Notes: generated by a model from the letters alone, not told the origin. A DNA stretch of 64,000 bases from Apostichopus japonicus (GCF_037975245.1 NC_092583.1:14485264-14549263), one strand, 5' to 3'; positions 1 to 19,139 are shown, counted from the first letter of the stretch. Made by a program: numbers and translations.

Positions 1-284
1 TTTTCATAGCAATCGCGGTTTTCAAGATATTGAATAATATCCAACAATATTTGTCCTTTGATTATTGTTTTAAAGTAATTCGTTTGAGACCATAAATTTT
101 GTTTTCTTAATTGAATGTGTGCTAGACTAGTTTGCACAACCAATTTAATCGATTAATGGATAACGGTTAATTATCTCAATAAAAATAATCTAATCAAAAA
201 CAGAGGAATATAGAGCTAATTGTGAGGAAAACAACATAGCATATCATTTGTTTATGCCTGTTGTCACAGATGAACAGAATGTTA

Positions 285-6591
<6,307 letters not shown>

Positions 6592-6973
6592 TTTAAATTC
6601 AGAATTATTGACTTCCAGAAATAGTATCTTTGAAAGAAACGTTTTCGAGAAACGGGAATCCTTCGCAGCGAATGTATAAAGATGTGAAACAAAACTGATG
6701 CGAAAGAAACAAAGATTGTAGCTTTTAAGCTTACTTTGGGGTGCAGGAACTCGCAAGGAATATCCGGCGGTAAACTTGTTGATCAAACATTTCTTGTAAT
6801 GAATCTTTTCAGATCTCGTATAACATCTGATATTGACACGAGAAATCAAAGTCATTTTCTCGTTTTACAGTAAAATGGTTTGCTAAATCGATATGAACTT
6901 TGTAAGTATATCTCTTATTAGCTTGCTACTTCACGGCTCAAGGGTGTATGGTTACTGATAAACAGGAAGCAGT
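6592..6973. other. Upstream region of C4-like paralogue 1
   Basis: This lies 5' of the chosen ATG on the minus strand. The frame stays open upstream to about 6855, but only the ATG at 6591 gives a signal peptide. Part is likely 5' UTR or promoter; no clear TATA box was found. Confidence 0.35.
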
Positions 6974-7080
6974 GGAATAGGCATAGGCGCACGGGACCAT
7001 TTCAGTTTGGGGGGCAGAACACTGATCTGTACAGATCAGTGGGGCAGAACTTTTTGTGCCCGAAAGTTCCCGTGACATTA

Positions 7081-7150
7081 CCTAAGCGGAGCGCCACCAT
7101 CGGTTGGCGCGTAGCGTACAAGAAAATTTTTGGCAAACAGTGCCTCTCAG
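7081..7150 (+). other. Structured motif, copy 1
   Basis: Left copy in the 6982-8521 element. Helix GCGCCA/TGGCGC is followed by GGCA/TGCC and then TGCCG-GAAA-CGGCA. The P1 5' strand is altered to CTAAG, weakening that helix. Compare the copies at 7978, 39308, 39832, 40004, 49899 and 50813. Confidence 0.55.
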
Positions 7151-7977
7151 ATTGCCGGAAACGGCACTTCTGAGGCCTTGCAAGTTGCATCTAAACATTC
7201 TTTAATTTTTAATCTCACGTTTTAGAAATTTCCACTTCCCCAAAAATATGGTAAATTAGAAGAAGAAAAAAAGGTAACATCACTTTGAAGGGGAAAAATG
7301 GGACAGTATATTTTTTAAGCTCCTATTTAGTTACCTTATTTATTATTTTAACACAGTACTCAGCTACTTCCAGAAAACATACATTGTTCAACGACACGTA
7401 GGCGGGATAATGTCGCTGTGTCGGGTGAGACTGCAATTTGTCTCACAAAAAAGTATAAAATATAACAAAGAATATGATAAACCTTTACTTTTAGGCTCGT
7501 AGGCACCCCCCCCCCCCACCATCCATGAAAAAGACAATGTTTCTTATATACACTCATGTCTGGGATGTCCAGGTCAAGTGCGGCGGAAGCACTTTCAATC
7601 TGGGGGGGGGGGCACCGACATCAAAGGGCACTTTGCAGAAATTCGATTGGACTGATGCAGCCATACCCTTTATAACTCTTATTGTATTATCTTATATCAC
7701 ATCACTCCATCAATGCCCCCCCCCCCCTCAAGGAAAATATGCTTACTAGCACTGCAATATCCAATGCGCAAATTGGGAAACAAAGAACAAGTTTTCTTTT
7801 GAGACAAAATGAGGTGAAATCATGCTAGTTGCTAATGTAGGAATCGTCCGAATTAGAGTTTTTTTCTTGTTAATATCTTAACAAATTTTGTTTCCATTCG
7901 AAATAGCTTTGAGTTTGACCCACAGAAATTCATTAAAAGTCACGGGCTTAGCCAGGATTTGCAAAGTTGTATGCACT

Positions 7978-8070
7978 ACTATCTGAGCGGAGCGCCACCA
8001 TCGGTCGGCGCGGAGCGTACTAGAAAATTTTTGGTTTTACAAACCCCTCAGATGGCCGGAAACGGCCCAT
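7978..8070 (+). other. Structured motif, copy 2
   Basis: Right copy in the 6982-8521 element. P1 ATCTGAG pairs with CTCAGAT. P2 is GCGCCA opposite CGGCGC, with one mismatch. P3 is GGTTT/AAACC. P4 is GGCCG-GAAA-CGGCC. All lie in order within about 90 bases. Confidence 0.55.
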
Positions 8071-8261
8071 CCCGAGTGTTAATTCTGGTTCCATGGCCTC
8101 TTGCTAACTTGAGGTACCTCAATTTTTATGTAGAAAAAGGCACATTTTTAACCTGAGGAAAAGTGGGGGGGGGGGCACGTGTCCCCCGGTTCCGCCACCC
8201 TTGGTCCAGGTATACAATTGACTAGTTAGAAAAAATTGATCGTGCAAAAAGGCGTGGTAGC

Positions 8262-8326
<65 letters not shown>

Positions 8327-8327
8327 A

Positions 8328-8401
<74 letters not shown>

Positions 8402-8406
8402 TATAT
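8262..8406. repeat. (TA)n microsatellite inside the hAT-type element
   Basis: TA repeats with a few interruptions lie near the right end of the element. The sister element at 49832-51436 has much shorter tracts at the same place (about 51229-51243 and 51307-51327), so the tract length has changed since the copies diverged. Confidence 0.9.
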
Positions 8407-8639
8407 TTTTTCTCCTCTTAGGCTGCCCGAATTTTCCAGGACTTTTGCCCGAATTTCTTGTCCTCTGGAAATTTGGGGGCAGTCTGCCCCCCCCCCCCTG
8501 CCCCCGCCTCGTACGCCTATGGGAATAGGCGGGAAAACCAGGGGAATTGCTGGGATAAAAGTTTTTCCAACCTGCACTTACGTTACTGGAGACGGAGGAG
8601 GGCTAGTATGGCGGACCATTATGGCGGGCCATCAGTCTC

Positions 8640-9020
8640 AAATCGTGGGTAATCGACTTATACCGATTTAAATCGACATATACCAATTTCCTTCGACTTA
8701 TACCAGTTTCCAGCAGCTAAAATTGACTTCTACCGATTTAAATCGACATATGCCAGTTTAATTCGACATATCATCGATTTCAATCGACTATATTCCAATT
8801 TATATCGATGATATGTAAAATAAATCGGTATATGTCAATTTAAATCGACATCTACCAGTTTAAATCGATGATATGTCGAATTAAATCGGTTCAATTACCT
8901 TGGACTTATACCAGTTTCTAGCAACTCAAATTGACCTTTACCTATTTAAATCGACATGTCATCGATTTAGCTCATTAACATATTCCAAATCCCGATTTAT
9001 GTCAATTTATTTTACAATAT
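8640..9020. repeat. Degenerate palindromic repeat based on ATCGATTTAAATCGA
   Basis: About 380 bp is built from variants of AATCGACATATACC and its complement, in both orientations, so that many short inverted repeats overlap. Units are too diverged for a clean period. No coding potential is visible. Origin unknown; a decayed satellite or fold-back element is likely. Confidence 0.6.
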
Positions 9021-9489
9021 ATGTCAATTTGTGTGTAACTGCTTTAAGTCTTGTTAAAATTTTAGCACATTATTTGACTTTGTAACAAATTTAGGGGCAA
9101 TACTGATTGCCTTTAAACATATGTACGTGTAATGTAGTCCAACATATAATCTTAAATAAGTTGAACTTCCGGGTCGGTAATGTTTACAAGTTTCATGTGT
9201 ATATAGTTGGTATTTAATCCTCATGCAGTCACTATGCTATAGTGTACAAGATCGCTGCTCCCTGTCAGTCTTCATGCTGCTGCCTACACATATTCTCCTT
9301 TGGTACATTACGCACACACTTGAAGTTTACGGCAGAAACGATTACCAGATATTTGGTAGCAGTACATGTAAAATTAGGCCACTTTTGTGTTTCTGGGAAA
9401 CAAATAGTTCGCTAGTTGACTGCACATATTGCTGCTAAGCTGTCCCTTTAATAGCAATGGGCTAGTAATAGTATTGATAGGCCTAGCCA

Positions 9490-9560
9490 AAAGAGCGCCT
9501 AGCCTAGTACTACTAGTACAGTAGTAGTAGTCAGTAGTAGTACTAACTTAGTAGTAGTAG
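9490..9560. repeat. (TAG)n-rich microsatellite
   Basis: Imperfect TAG/TAC trinucleotide repeats stand directly before a dispersed repeat that recurs inverted at 30745-30865. Confidence 0.75.
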
Positions 9561-10151
9561 CATGGTGGGCTCATAATTGACGCACTTAAGGATTTGATCA
9601 ACGATATCTATCAAGGAAAAATCCAAATCACTCGACTGTATGTGTTTTTCATATGTGTAGTTCCTCAGAAATGTTATGATCTCACAATATTTAAGGTTCT
9701 GTGCTAATGCACCTTACAATTGAGCAGAATTTGACCACAAAATGTCTGCTGTGTCAAGTTCTTTCATACCCCTAAATTGACACATTCGTTGTAAAGCTAA
9801 CTGTAGTGTAGGCCTTAGTATACATCCATTGACTTTAGATGCCGTTTGCTATGCTCTGAGCCTCTAAGCTCAGACTGGTCAGGTTCCAGAGAGCAGTGTT
9901 ATCATATTGAGGTAATGTTGGTTATTTTTAGGGAGTAAGATTTCCAAATGACCAAAAAATGTGCAAAACTGGTGGGAGGGTGTTAAACGCTTAAAAAATA
10001 CCACAATTTGGTCAGCAAATAGCTGAAGTGGATTCAAACTCATGAAATATGTCATTCTGCTTGACTGCAAAAAGTTTAGGTGGCCTGCTGCATCGTTGCT
10101 AGTAATAATTGAAGGTGCGTCAATTACGGGGGTGCGTCAATTATGAAGCCT
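9561..10151. mobile_element. Dispersed repeat with GGCTCATAATTGACGCAC end
   Basis: The left end GGCTCATAATTGACGCAC is matched in inverted form at the right end (GTGCGTCAATTATGAAGCC). The first 130 bp recur in opposite orientation at about 30745-30865. This suggests a terminal-inverted-repeat element, but no clear target-site duplication was found. The interior has no recognised coding sequence. Confidence 0.5.
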
Positions 10152-11509
10152 TTACTATACTAACGTTCATTAGGTTAGCGAGCCTCTGGGTCTTACTAGG
10201 CTAGGTAGTGTGATTTGGAAATGCAAGCCAAGCCTATGACAGTTTGGCAATACAAATATTTGTTTGTCAGATCATTACTGTCCACGGTCAGATTTAGCTG
10301 AAGTCATGGCAACAGCTCATGTGAAAGATGTTATTGCTTTGAAATCTATGCTCAGTCTGGGTATTGTAAACTGAAGATACTTCCAGATGGTGACCATATC
10401 ATTGATAGATTTGTAGGATAGGTTACTCTACTTTAAAAATCTACTCAATGGGGCCATGAATAGCTATTTAGAATTTTGGACAGAAAAAAAGGAATTATTA
10501 GTATTTGGCTTGATTTGCAGAGTTCAAACAGAGCTTCTCCTAGATCTTGAATATTACTGTTACAATGTTGAAATTTTGAAATCTGTCTTGGTCCTAGACT
10601 TAGTGTAAAATGCCCAGGCATCAAGAGTAGGATGGTGACTTCGAAGTTCGGCCACTTAAGACTTAAAACACCCCAAAACTAAATCTTCTGGTCTAAATCA
10701 CCAGAAAATATACTTCATATGGTGGGAGAATTGTGTTTTAGTACGATACACGGCCAAACTTTCTTTCCTGCAAACTGTTTTCACGTTGTTTTCCAAGAAA
10801 ATTCTTCGTGATTGTGGAACTGGTATTTCTTTGCTAGAGTATTGCGAAGTTCGGACACGCAACCTACAGTGTGGCGCTGGTAAAAATTGGTGGCGTAGTT
10901 GCTCTTTCAGTAATTATAACAGACTTCATAGATCTTCGTTACAAATATGTAAGTAATTTCTTGCACACGGGTCATTTTGGAGAGAAAATAACTGTAGCTT
11001 CGTACTTTTTGGTGAAATTTGGCTCTTCCTGTAGGTTTTCATGGTGAAAATCGTGTATTTCTTAGGGTGCCCGAACTTCGCAGTATGGCGAACTTCGCAA
11101 TACTGACTATACTATTAAGCCAAGGTACACTACAGTTTAGTCAGTGTCAAACCTATCATAAATTATGTTATGTTTTAATGAACTTTTCAAAATTACACAT
11201 AATTCTGTAAGCTTGTCTTGCATGACTTTCCTTAAATGTCCTAAATACGTTAGTCCATTCGAAGATTACAGAAAAGGTGATTTTCCCTCGAAAAAAAAAA
11301 CTGCAATATGCAGCTGCTAAAGGGCAGACTCCACAATGTGTGTGGTAGCTTGGTTTTCCCTCTTATCGGTGAATCATTGATTCATGCAGTGAAGGTGACA
11401 CTCCCCATGGCCAAGTCAGTATACATATAGCCCAAGGAATATTGCAACATGTAAATGATTGCTGAGCCGAGGTCCGTCTTTCTTTAAGTACTGTCTTTTC
11501 TTGGTACAG
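10152..11509. other. Region upstream of UBE2F, no gene seen
   Basis: This probably contains UBE2F 5' UTR exon(s) and promoter, which I cannot define. Between about 10638 and 11105 the sequence GCGAAGTTCG and its complement recur near both ends, hinting at a small inverted-repeat element. Confidence 0.4.
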
Positions 11510-11511
11510 AC

Positions 11512-14500
11512 ATGTTGACTCTTTCAAAGAAACTCCGGGAAGATGCTAGTCATGCCCAACCATCGTCGCAACAGAGAGAAAACACCAACAATGGAAAACG
11601 TGCATCCATCAGAGACAAACTCTTAGTAAAAGAAATCCCGGAGATGGAAGCCAACCTTCCAGGTGATTAATTCTGTGTTTTGTTTGAAAGTACGGTACCT
11701 AGTATTAAGGGTGATTACATTAATTCTTAGCCAAATGTGAGGGGTTGGGGGGAGGGGGGGTTACTAGGAAGGGCTAGTTGGACTACCCCAATTTGGAGGA
11801 TGGAACGCAGGAATAATATGTTCAGGTAGGGTAAAGAAACATTCATCTCAGTACCGTCACCATGGTTTCAAGTGTTTGGGAATGCGGTATAAAGCAAAAG
11901 TACCTAACATGACTGAACTGGTTGTGTGCGAAACTTGCCCACCGCTCTAACTCTTTGCCCCCATCAGCCCTCCCCCCCCTTGAAAATGTCTGGTTACGCC
12001 ACTGTCAGTGGTCTAGTCTAGTCTAAAGAAAAGTTGTACATTTGTTGGGGTTGTGTTAGATGGTTTGACCTTTATTCACAATATTTGTTGTCATTATGGC
12101 AGTTTAAGAGTGGCACCTGATATCAGTTTACTCTGAGAGCTTTAGTTTATGTACAGCACTGCTAGCAGATGTTGCCATTCACTCTTGAGGATTTAAGTAC
12201 AATGCAATAGCTTATTTTAAAGTATAGCTTGCAGTATCTAAATATGTGATTCTTTTCACCCTTTCCCCTCCCCCCTTTCTCCTCAGATACCATGTCCTGT
12301 TATAGAAGTTTTTCAGAAGTTCATATGTTCATTGTTGTCATCTCACAACTATTGATTTAAAATTGATTTAAAACCCCAAAATAAGAGTGTCCATAACAGA
12401 GCTGTCAACAATGGGAACTAAACAACATCTTAAAGGATTTCAGACAATTATAGTTAGTATCAGAGCACAGCTTGAGGTATTAACAATGTCATCCTCCTCA
12501 ACCCCCCCCCCCTTCCCCCACTCATCTTCCTGTCCATGCCTGTTGGTATAAATGCAGCATAAGTTGCTTATTAAAGTAAAAAATTTGACCCGCAGAAGTA
12601 CAATGTGACATACAGTGTGATCATTTTAGAGCCAAATCCCTGTCCTTTCCATGTTTCATTCCTTCAGTCTCCATTTAAAAAGGTCATCAGTATCAACCCT
12701 GGGGGCCCACCCCTGTCTCCCCCCCCCCTGTCCCGACAGCCTCACATTATGCTTGACTTAGAGAGTGAGTTTTCTTCTCACTCATTTACAAACTTTAAGG
12801 AGTGTTTTAAATCAGGCATGAGCTTATTCCGCGAATTGGCCAAATATCCGTGATTTCTTTTCTACTTCGGAGACAAAAACTATTATCCTAACACACTGTA
12901 GCATACGCAAACTGGAGCCTACAGTATACCGCAATTTTTGCAAAATTCCGTGATTTTTTTAACCCCAGGCCCATCCCTGTTAAATGTATCCATTCAGGCA
13001 TTTTAAAAGGCCTGGAATCAATAACTTGTCAAACTGAACACCCCTTTAATATCTGATACTCTGGGTGTAAGTCAGAGTGTTAAAAAGGCCGCAAATGTAC
13101 TTTTGAAAGAGGTTTACAAGCTTTTGCATATTGAATGTTGGGGGAGCTACAGTAATATTAATGTATCTTTAACATGTTCTGTTTTTCTGTATATTTTTCT
13201 GTTTGTTATGTAGGTACCTGCAGAGTGGAGTTTGATGATTCGGATCAGCTTAGTCTATTCAGGCTTACCATATCTCCCGATGAGGGATACTGGAAAGGTG
13301 GAAAGTTTGTCTTCAATGTCATTGTGCCAGATGAATACAACATGGTGGTGAGATATAGCCTCATTTTGGGTTAAATTAGGAACCTAATATCATTTCTTCT
13401 GATGTCAACTGGTGGAAATATTTAAAAGTTCCTAACCAAAAGTGGAATGTGATAAGCAGTTGAGAATGCCTGGTCGATTGCTAAATATTATGTGATAAAA
13501 AGGTCACTTTGTTTGGTTAATTGTGAAAAAGTAATTTAAGGTATTTTTGGGGTAAAATATGTCAATGGTGTTGATACTGAAATAAATGCCACCTATATGG
13601 TCATGCAAAAACAACTTCAATTGTATATAATCTGCATTTGCAAAACCCCATCGCCTTTACAGAAAATAAAAATTGTAAGAAATAAAAAAACAGTTAAAAA
13701 GAGAAATTGGCTCGATGATGTGATCAAGTCTTCAGCCTGGTGTAGGAAAGTACAGTTAATCTATGATATCTCCCAAGTGGAAAAGATTCTTCCTAGCTGT
13801 TTCGGGGAAGATGTGTTCGTAACAGTTACCTCTATCACACAGATGAATAATGAATGATGATCGGGTTGTGTGTTTTCTTTAGTACTTTTTTTCGGTGTTG
13901 AAAAAAGCTGGAAAATTTCATTCACAAGTCCTTTTATACGAAAGTGTCTCAAAAGAGGAAATAAAAGAAAGGCCAACCATTCTTTGGTAAAGTTGAGTTA
14001 AAACAGTAAACAATCTTCAGCCTCGTCTGTGAAGGAACATTTATTTCTGTGTTCCCCCATGTGGAATAAGTCCCCCTGTGGAATAAGATTTTTCTTCAGT
14101 TTTGGGGGAATATTGTTTATGGGCAGTCATCTTTATCACATCGACCAATCATGATGGTTGTGTGTTTGTGTAAAGTAACTACGAAGGAGGTCATCACCCC
14201 CTGTCTAGTATATCTCACTTCCTATATTTGTTTTGATTACATTCATTGAATTTTCCTCTAACCAGTATCAACAACAGGACATGAAAGGAACATATTAAGC
14301 ATTCCTTGTGGTGTAAAGTACAGTAACTATCGAAAGATCATCACCCCCCCCCCCTTGTCTAGTATATTGCACTTCCTTTATTTTGTTTCGATAACTTTCA
14401 TGGAATTTTCCTCTAACCAGTATCAACAACAGGTCATTAAAGGAACATATTCAGCATTCCTTATCCTAAACAAATATCCCTTGTAAAAATGTTATTTGAC

Positions 14501-17500
14501 ATCAGAGTAATCTACTTGTAAGGCACTTCTCAGTTAAGTGAACTACACAGTCTGTGGTGCTATACTGTGTTTCCAGACACTTTGAGAGATCAGCGTACTT
14601 TCAGCACCAAACTAAAAGTTCTATTCATACCCCCCACCCCGCCCCCACCCCCCCACCTTCTGTAAGAAATTTAGCATATTATTTGATTGGCCAATGAAAC
14701 CTTACAGCTAAAACCTAGCATACTAAAAAAAAAGCCTTATTTCTTTCTTAACAGTCAAACACAATGACCTACATGTCTAAACTTGAAAAAAATATTTGCA
14801 AAATGTGTGCCAAGCTCACCCACAGTGATGTCAGATAGCAGCAATGCTCACCTCAAAATTCACATGCATACACTTTGTAATGGTTAAGTTTATTACTCGG
14901 TAAGTATCATATGTAAAGTCTCCAAATGTTTCAGATTTATTGATGATTTCATAATGATTTGAATTATATCACTTCAAATAATGTAACTATAATATAACTA
15001 AATGTGTCCGAAAAGCCTTGGTTTTTTCTTTCTCGTTTGTGCAGCCTCCAACGGTAACTTGCAGCACAAGGCTTTGGCATCCTAACATAACAGAAGACGG
15101 AAAAATTTGCCTTAGGTAAAGTAATATATATGAAGCATGCTACATGAATACTAACATACTGTACCTAACTAATTCAAAATGCTCTTATATTTGCATGTAA
15201 AAAGATTCCTGATAATGTTAGGTTAAGTTGTACAGTTTTGTATGCAAATCCTGGTCTGATAGTCAGAACGAAAATGCATGCAGGAGCCGTGCAGAGCAAA
15301 TCCTGGTCATTCTGTATTGTACAGTTTTGTATGCAAACACCTGGTCATTTTGTTTTGTACAGTTTTGTTTGCAAATCCTAGTCATTTTGTATTCTACAGT
15401 TTCGTGTGCAAATCCTGGTCATTTTGGATTGTACAGTTTTGTGTGCAAATCCTGGTCATTCTGTATTGTACAGTTTTGTGTGCAAATCCTGGTCATTCTG
15501 TATTGTAGAGTTTTGTATGCAAATCCTAGTCATTCTGTATTGTACAGATTTGTGTGTAAATCCTAGTCATTCTGTATTGTGCAGTTTTGTGTGCATATCC
15601 TGGTCATTCTGTATTGTTTTGAATGCAAACTCCTGATCATTCTGTATTGTACAGTTTTGTGTGCAAATCCTGGTCATTTTGGATTGTACAGTTTTGTATG
15701 CAAAATCCTGGTCATTCTGTATTGTACAGTTTTGTATGCAAACTCCTGGTCGTTCTGTATTGTACAGTTTTGTGTGCAAATCCTGGTCATTCTGTATTGT
15801 ACAGTTTTGTATGCAAACTCCTGATCATTCTGTAATGTACATTTTGTATGCAAATCCTGGTCATTCTGTATTGTACAGTTTTGTATGCAAACTCCTGGTC
15901 ATTCTGTATTGTGCAGTTTTGTGTGCAAATCCTGGTCATACTGTATTGTACAGTTTTGTATGCAAACTCCTGGTCATTCTGTATTGTACAGTTTTGTATG
16001 CAAACTCCTGGTCATTCTGTATTGTACAGTTTTGTGTGCAAATCCTGGTCATACTGTATTGTACAGTTTTGTGTGCAAATCCTGGTCATACTGTATTGTA
16101 CAGTTTTGTATGCAAACTCCTGGTCATTCTGTATTGTACAGTTTTGTATGCAAACTCCTGGTCATTCTGTATTGTACAGTTTTGTATGCAAACTCCTGAT
16201 CATTCTGTATTGTACAGTTTTGTATGCAAATCCTGGTCATTCTGTATTGTACAGCTTTGTGTGTAAATCCTAGTTGTTCTGTATTGTACAGTTTTGTGTG
16301 CAAATCCTGGCCATTCTGTATTGAACAGTTTTGTGTGCAAACTCGTAGTCATTCTGTATTGTGCAGTTTTGTATGCAAACTTGTAGTCATTCTGTATCGC
16401 ACAGTTTTGTATGCAAACTCCTGGTCATTCTGTATTGTACAGTTTTGTGTGTGAATCCTTGTCATTCTGTATTGTGCAGTTTTGTATGCAAACTCGTAGT
16501 CATTCTGTATCGCACAGTTTTGTATGCAATCTCCTAGTCATACTGTATTGTACAGTTTTGTATGCAAACTCCTGGTCATTCTGTATTGTACAGTTTTGTG
16601 TGTGAATCCTTGTCATTCTGTATTGTACAGTTTTGTGTGCAAATCCTTGTCATTCTGTATTGTGCAGTTTTGTGTGCAAATCCTGGTCATTTTGGATTGT
16701 CCAAAATCCTAGTCATTTTGCATTATACAGTTTTGTATGCAAATCCTGGTCATTCTGTATTGTACAGTTTTGTATGCAAACTCCTGGTCAATCTGTATTG
16801 TACAGTTTTGTATGCAAACTCCTGGTCAATCTGTATTGTAGTTTTGTATGCAAATCCTGGTCATTCTGTGCAACACAGTTACGGATGCAAATCTTGTCCA
16901 CTGTGTATTTTACACTTTTGTATGCAAAATGTTTAGTAACTTTATCTTTCCTTTCAGAGAATAGTTTAAATACTACCAGATTGTTGTAAATTGCTTTAAT
17001 TGACATCTTTATGATGGCGAAACCTAAACCATTCTTTAATAGCATATAAATCATCATCTAGCAGCTTTTTAAGTTGTGGTTTGTATATTTTCCTCACAGA
17101 TTTTCAGTACTATTTAAGATATCCATCAGAATGCTTTTCGTAAGTTTAAATAACTTTAAATCGTTTCAGATTATGAGAGTTCATACTTTAAAATAAAAAA
17201 AATTTCCATTTGCTTTTGAAAAGCATGTGGGTGGCTTAATGTTTAAATCTGATAGCACCTGTGATAACATGCTCGTCAATGAGACTCTGGTGACAAAGCA
17301 AGTAGGGAGTATTGAGCTCATCAATTGTGACCTCATTCTGTTAATAAGTTCAGATTCATTTTTGAAATCACAATCCTTGACAATGTTAGAATTTGACTAG
17401 GCTGGAGTTTCAAAAGCTTTCATTATGCCCAACAAAATCAGTTTTACCTAGGAATCCATATATGGCAATGAGAAAATTGTCTGTATGAATGTTTCAAGAT

Positions 17501-18958
17501 GGTAAAAGCTAACCAAAATGACTTGTGATTTACTTGCAGCTTACTGCGTGAGCACTCCATTGATGGCACGGGATGGGCTCCAACAAGAAAACTCAAGGAT
17601 GTCGTCTGGGGTCTTAATTCATTATTCTCAGTAAGTTTAATGTTCTTCTTTTTTCTTTTTTTGGGGGTGGGGGGAGGGGTACCATTTTCAATATCCAGAG
17701 AGAGGATTCACACAGGGTCCAATGGTGATGCTTCATACACTTTGTCAGTAGCATAATGCCCTCACTAGTTTTAATCCCTACCCTACCTTACTCTCCCTTA
17801 CCAATTAGTCCTTTCCAATATCCAGAGAGAGGATTCACACAGGGTCCAATGTTGATGCTTCACACCCTTTGTCAGTAGCATAATGCCCTCACTAGTTCTA
17901 ATCCCTACCCTACCGTACTCTCCCTTACCAACCTGGCATAGAAGAAAATGAAAGGATAACAACACAAACACTCAAGAGAAAGAAACAAATTTTTTGACGA
18001 GCATTGCTTTTGTATTAACACTTTGGTCACGAAACTGATCAATTATTTGAGAACACATTTCAAGCTGATCAGTGTTATGAGAAATTGTTGCTGGTATGAG
18101 GTTCTTCTCTGTCACACTGGTGCCATTGTTTAGGCCAATGGGGTTATACATCACCCCTGTCTTACATACTCCAGTGTTTTTGTCATTATGTCATAGTTGT
18201 AGGTTATTTTCATAAGACTACAGAATTTTGTAGCCTTGAATATTATTATCACAGCTTCCCTCATTCATTGTGGTAAACCTATTTTTTTTTTTAACTGTTT
18301 GCTACTAAAATCTCGCAACAATATAGTCCCAAAGTATGACGAATGTACAGTAGTTCATTTGACATTATCAAGAAAGGATCAACTTACTTTTGGCAAAACT
18401 GTTTGATTTTGTGGAAAAAATGTCAGTTACTTTCTTCAGCTAATAATATTATTAGTATTTAACAAATATCTGGGCAAAGAATTTTTGCAATCAAATGGGG
18501 TAAATTACGATAAGATAATAATATGAGAAGATGGCATCATTTTGATTAGTTGCAACTAACTAAACAGTATACTAAGTATCACACAGCCTGAAATTATCGA
18601 CCCAACTCAAAATTTCTTCCTCTGTAACAGATGTTTTTGTTTCTTAATATGAAGATTGGAGGAAATGTCTTGGTTGTGATGTTTCTCCACAACATTATTT
18701 TTTATGTTTTACAACAATTTCCAATATTTCCTTGCAGAGGTGGTACAAAGAATTTGTATTTATTAGGTATTTTATCTTAAAAATATGCACAGTCTTTGGA
18801 AAATTGATTTTTCTCTTTTTTTAATTTACCCTTCTCATCAGGATCTTCTTAATTTTGACGACCCTCTCAACATAGAAGCATCAGAACACTACCTGAGAGA
18901 CAAAAAGGATTTTGAAGCCAAAGTCAGAATATACGTCACCAAATATGCCAAGAGGTGA
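11512..18958 (+). CDS. UBE2F: NEDD8-conjugating enzyme UBE2F (five coding exons)
   Basis: Coding exons are 11512-11662, 13214-13347, 15045-15115, 17540-17630 and 18842-18958. All junctions have GT/AG sites and consistent phases, giving 187 aa (the human protein has 185). UBE2F is the E2 that takes NEDD8 from the UBA3/NAE1 E1 by thioester and, with RBX2, modifies cullin-5. Visible support: the N-terminal MLTLSKKL tail (the E1 and DCN docking segment of the family), [17 protein letters not shown], the UBC core with [14 protein letters not shown] and the HPN motif at 107-109, catalytic Cys117 in GKICL, then [15 protein letters not shown] and VVWGLNSLF, and a C terminus ending YAKR. The start is the first ATG after a splice acceptor at 11509, so at least one upstream non-coding exon is expected. 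AATAAA at 19142-19147 may be the poly(A) signal. The N-terminal linker (about 10-30) is poorly conserved, as usual. The gene looks intact. Confidence 0.95.
11663..13213 (+). other. UBE2F intron with homopolymer-rich repeats
   Basis: No exon was recognised. G- and C-runs at about 11737-11760, 11967-11980, 12500-12515 and 12718-12730 resemble ends of small transposons. The stretch near 12955-12985 (AACCCCAGGCCCATCCCTG) has a relative near 38880-38900. Confidence 0.4.
14165..14465. repeat. Two-copy tandem repeat, about 160 bp, in UBE2F intron
   Basis: A block beginning near CATCACCCCCTGTCTAG and ending near CAGCATTCCTT is repeated twice in direct orientation with small differences, including an expanded C run (14345-14354) in the second copy. 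Confidence 0.75.
15235..16935 (+). repeat. Minisatellite, about 38-bp unit, in UBE2F intron
   Basis: Roughly 45 direct units fill about 1.7 kb of the intron between 15116 and 17539. Core blocks are TCCTGGTCATTCTGTATTG, then TACAGTTTTG, then TATGCAAA or TGTGCAAA. Many units contain ATGCAAAT or ATGCAAAC. Because the array is largely free of stops in several frames it gives long Cys/Leu/Val-rich translations; these are repeat artefacts. Longer runs of identical unit order (about 15880-16200) suggest recent multi-unit duplications. Confidence 0.95.
17685..17935. repeat. Two-copy tandem repeat, about 128 bp, in UBE2F intron
   Basis: A block starting CAATATCCAGAGAGAGG and ending near CTCTCCCTTACCAA occurs twice (about 17687-17806 and 17815-17933), nearly identical, indicating a recent local duplication just after the fourth coding exon. 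Confidence 0.85.
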
Positions 18959-19139
18959 CCACTTATGAAGATAAGCTGGATTGGTCAAGCTATGTCCTGA
19001 GCCTCGGTCTGGAGCTTTGGTATTGTGGTGCCACTGTATGGGTGACAACAAGAAAGCAGTGGTATAGTGAAGGTTACACAAAGGGGGACGCTTTGCATTG
19101 CCTTACAATGGAATGTTAAATTTATCATTGTGGATTTGT

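Larger units (their letters stand above)
6982..8521. mobile_element. hAT-type non-autonomous element, CATAGGCG family, copy 1
   Basis: Terminal inverted repeats are CATAGGCGCACG at the left and CGTACGCCTATG at the right. An exact 8-bp target-site duplication, GGAATAGG, lies at 6974-6981 and 8522-8529; eight base pairs is typical of hAT elements. A poly-G run lies inside the left end and a poly-C run inside the right end. The interior holds two copies of the structured motif (about 7081-7150 and 7978-8070), other homopolymer G/C runs, and a (TA)n tract at 8262-8406. A second, very similar copy is at 49832-51436. No transposase was recognised, so mobility would depend on an enzyme encoded elsewhere. 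Confidence 0.85.

Noticed and set aside
7081-7150. Hammerhead ribozyme in the structured motif
   Set aside because: GAAA is present, but as a hairpin loop; the CUGANGA core and cleavage triplet arrangement are missing.
7978-8070. tRNA-derived SINE
   Set aside because: No A-box or B-box promoter pattern and no cloverleaf of tRNA dimensions.
8119-8577. 152-residue open frame on the minus strand
   Set aside because: It runs through a (TA)n tract and poly-G/C runs of a non-autonomous transposon, so it is compositional.
15235-16935. CRISPR-like array
   Set aside because: Direct repeats have no unique spacers; this is an ordinary minisatellite in animal DNA.
15228-16989. Many overlapping open frames rich in Cys, Val, Leu and Tyr on both strands
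   Set aside because: They are translations of the 38-bp minisatellite in an intron; all frames repeat the array and none has codon constraint.
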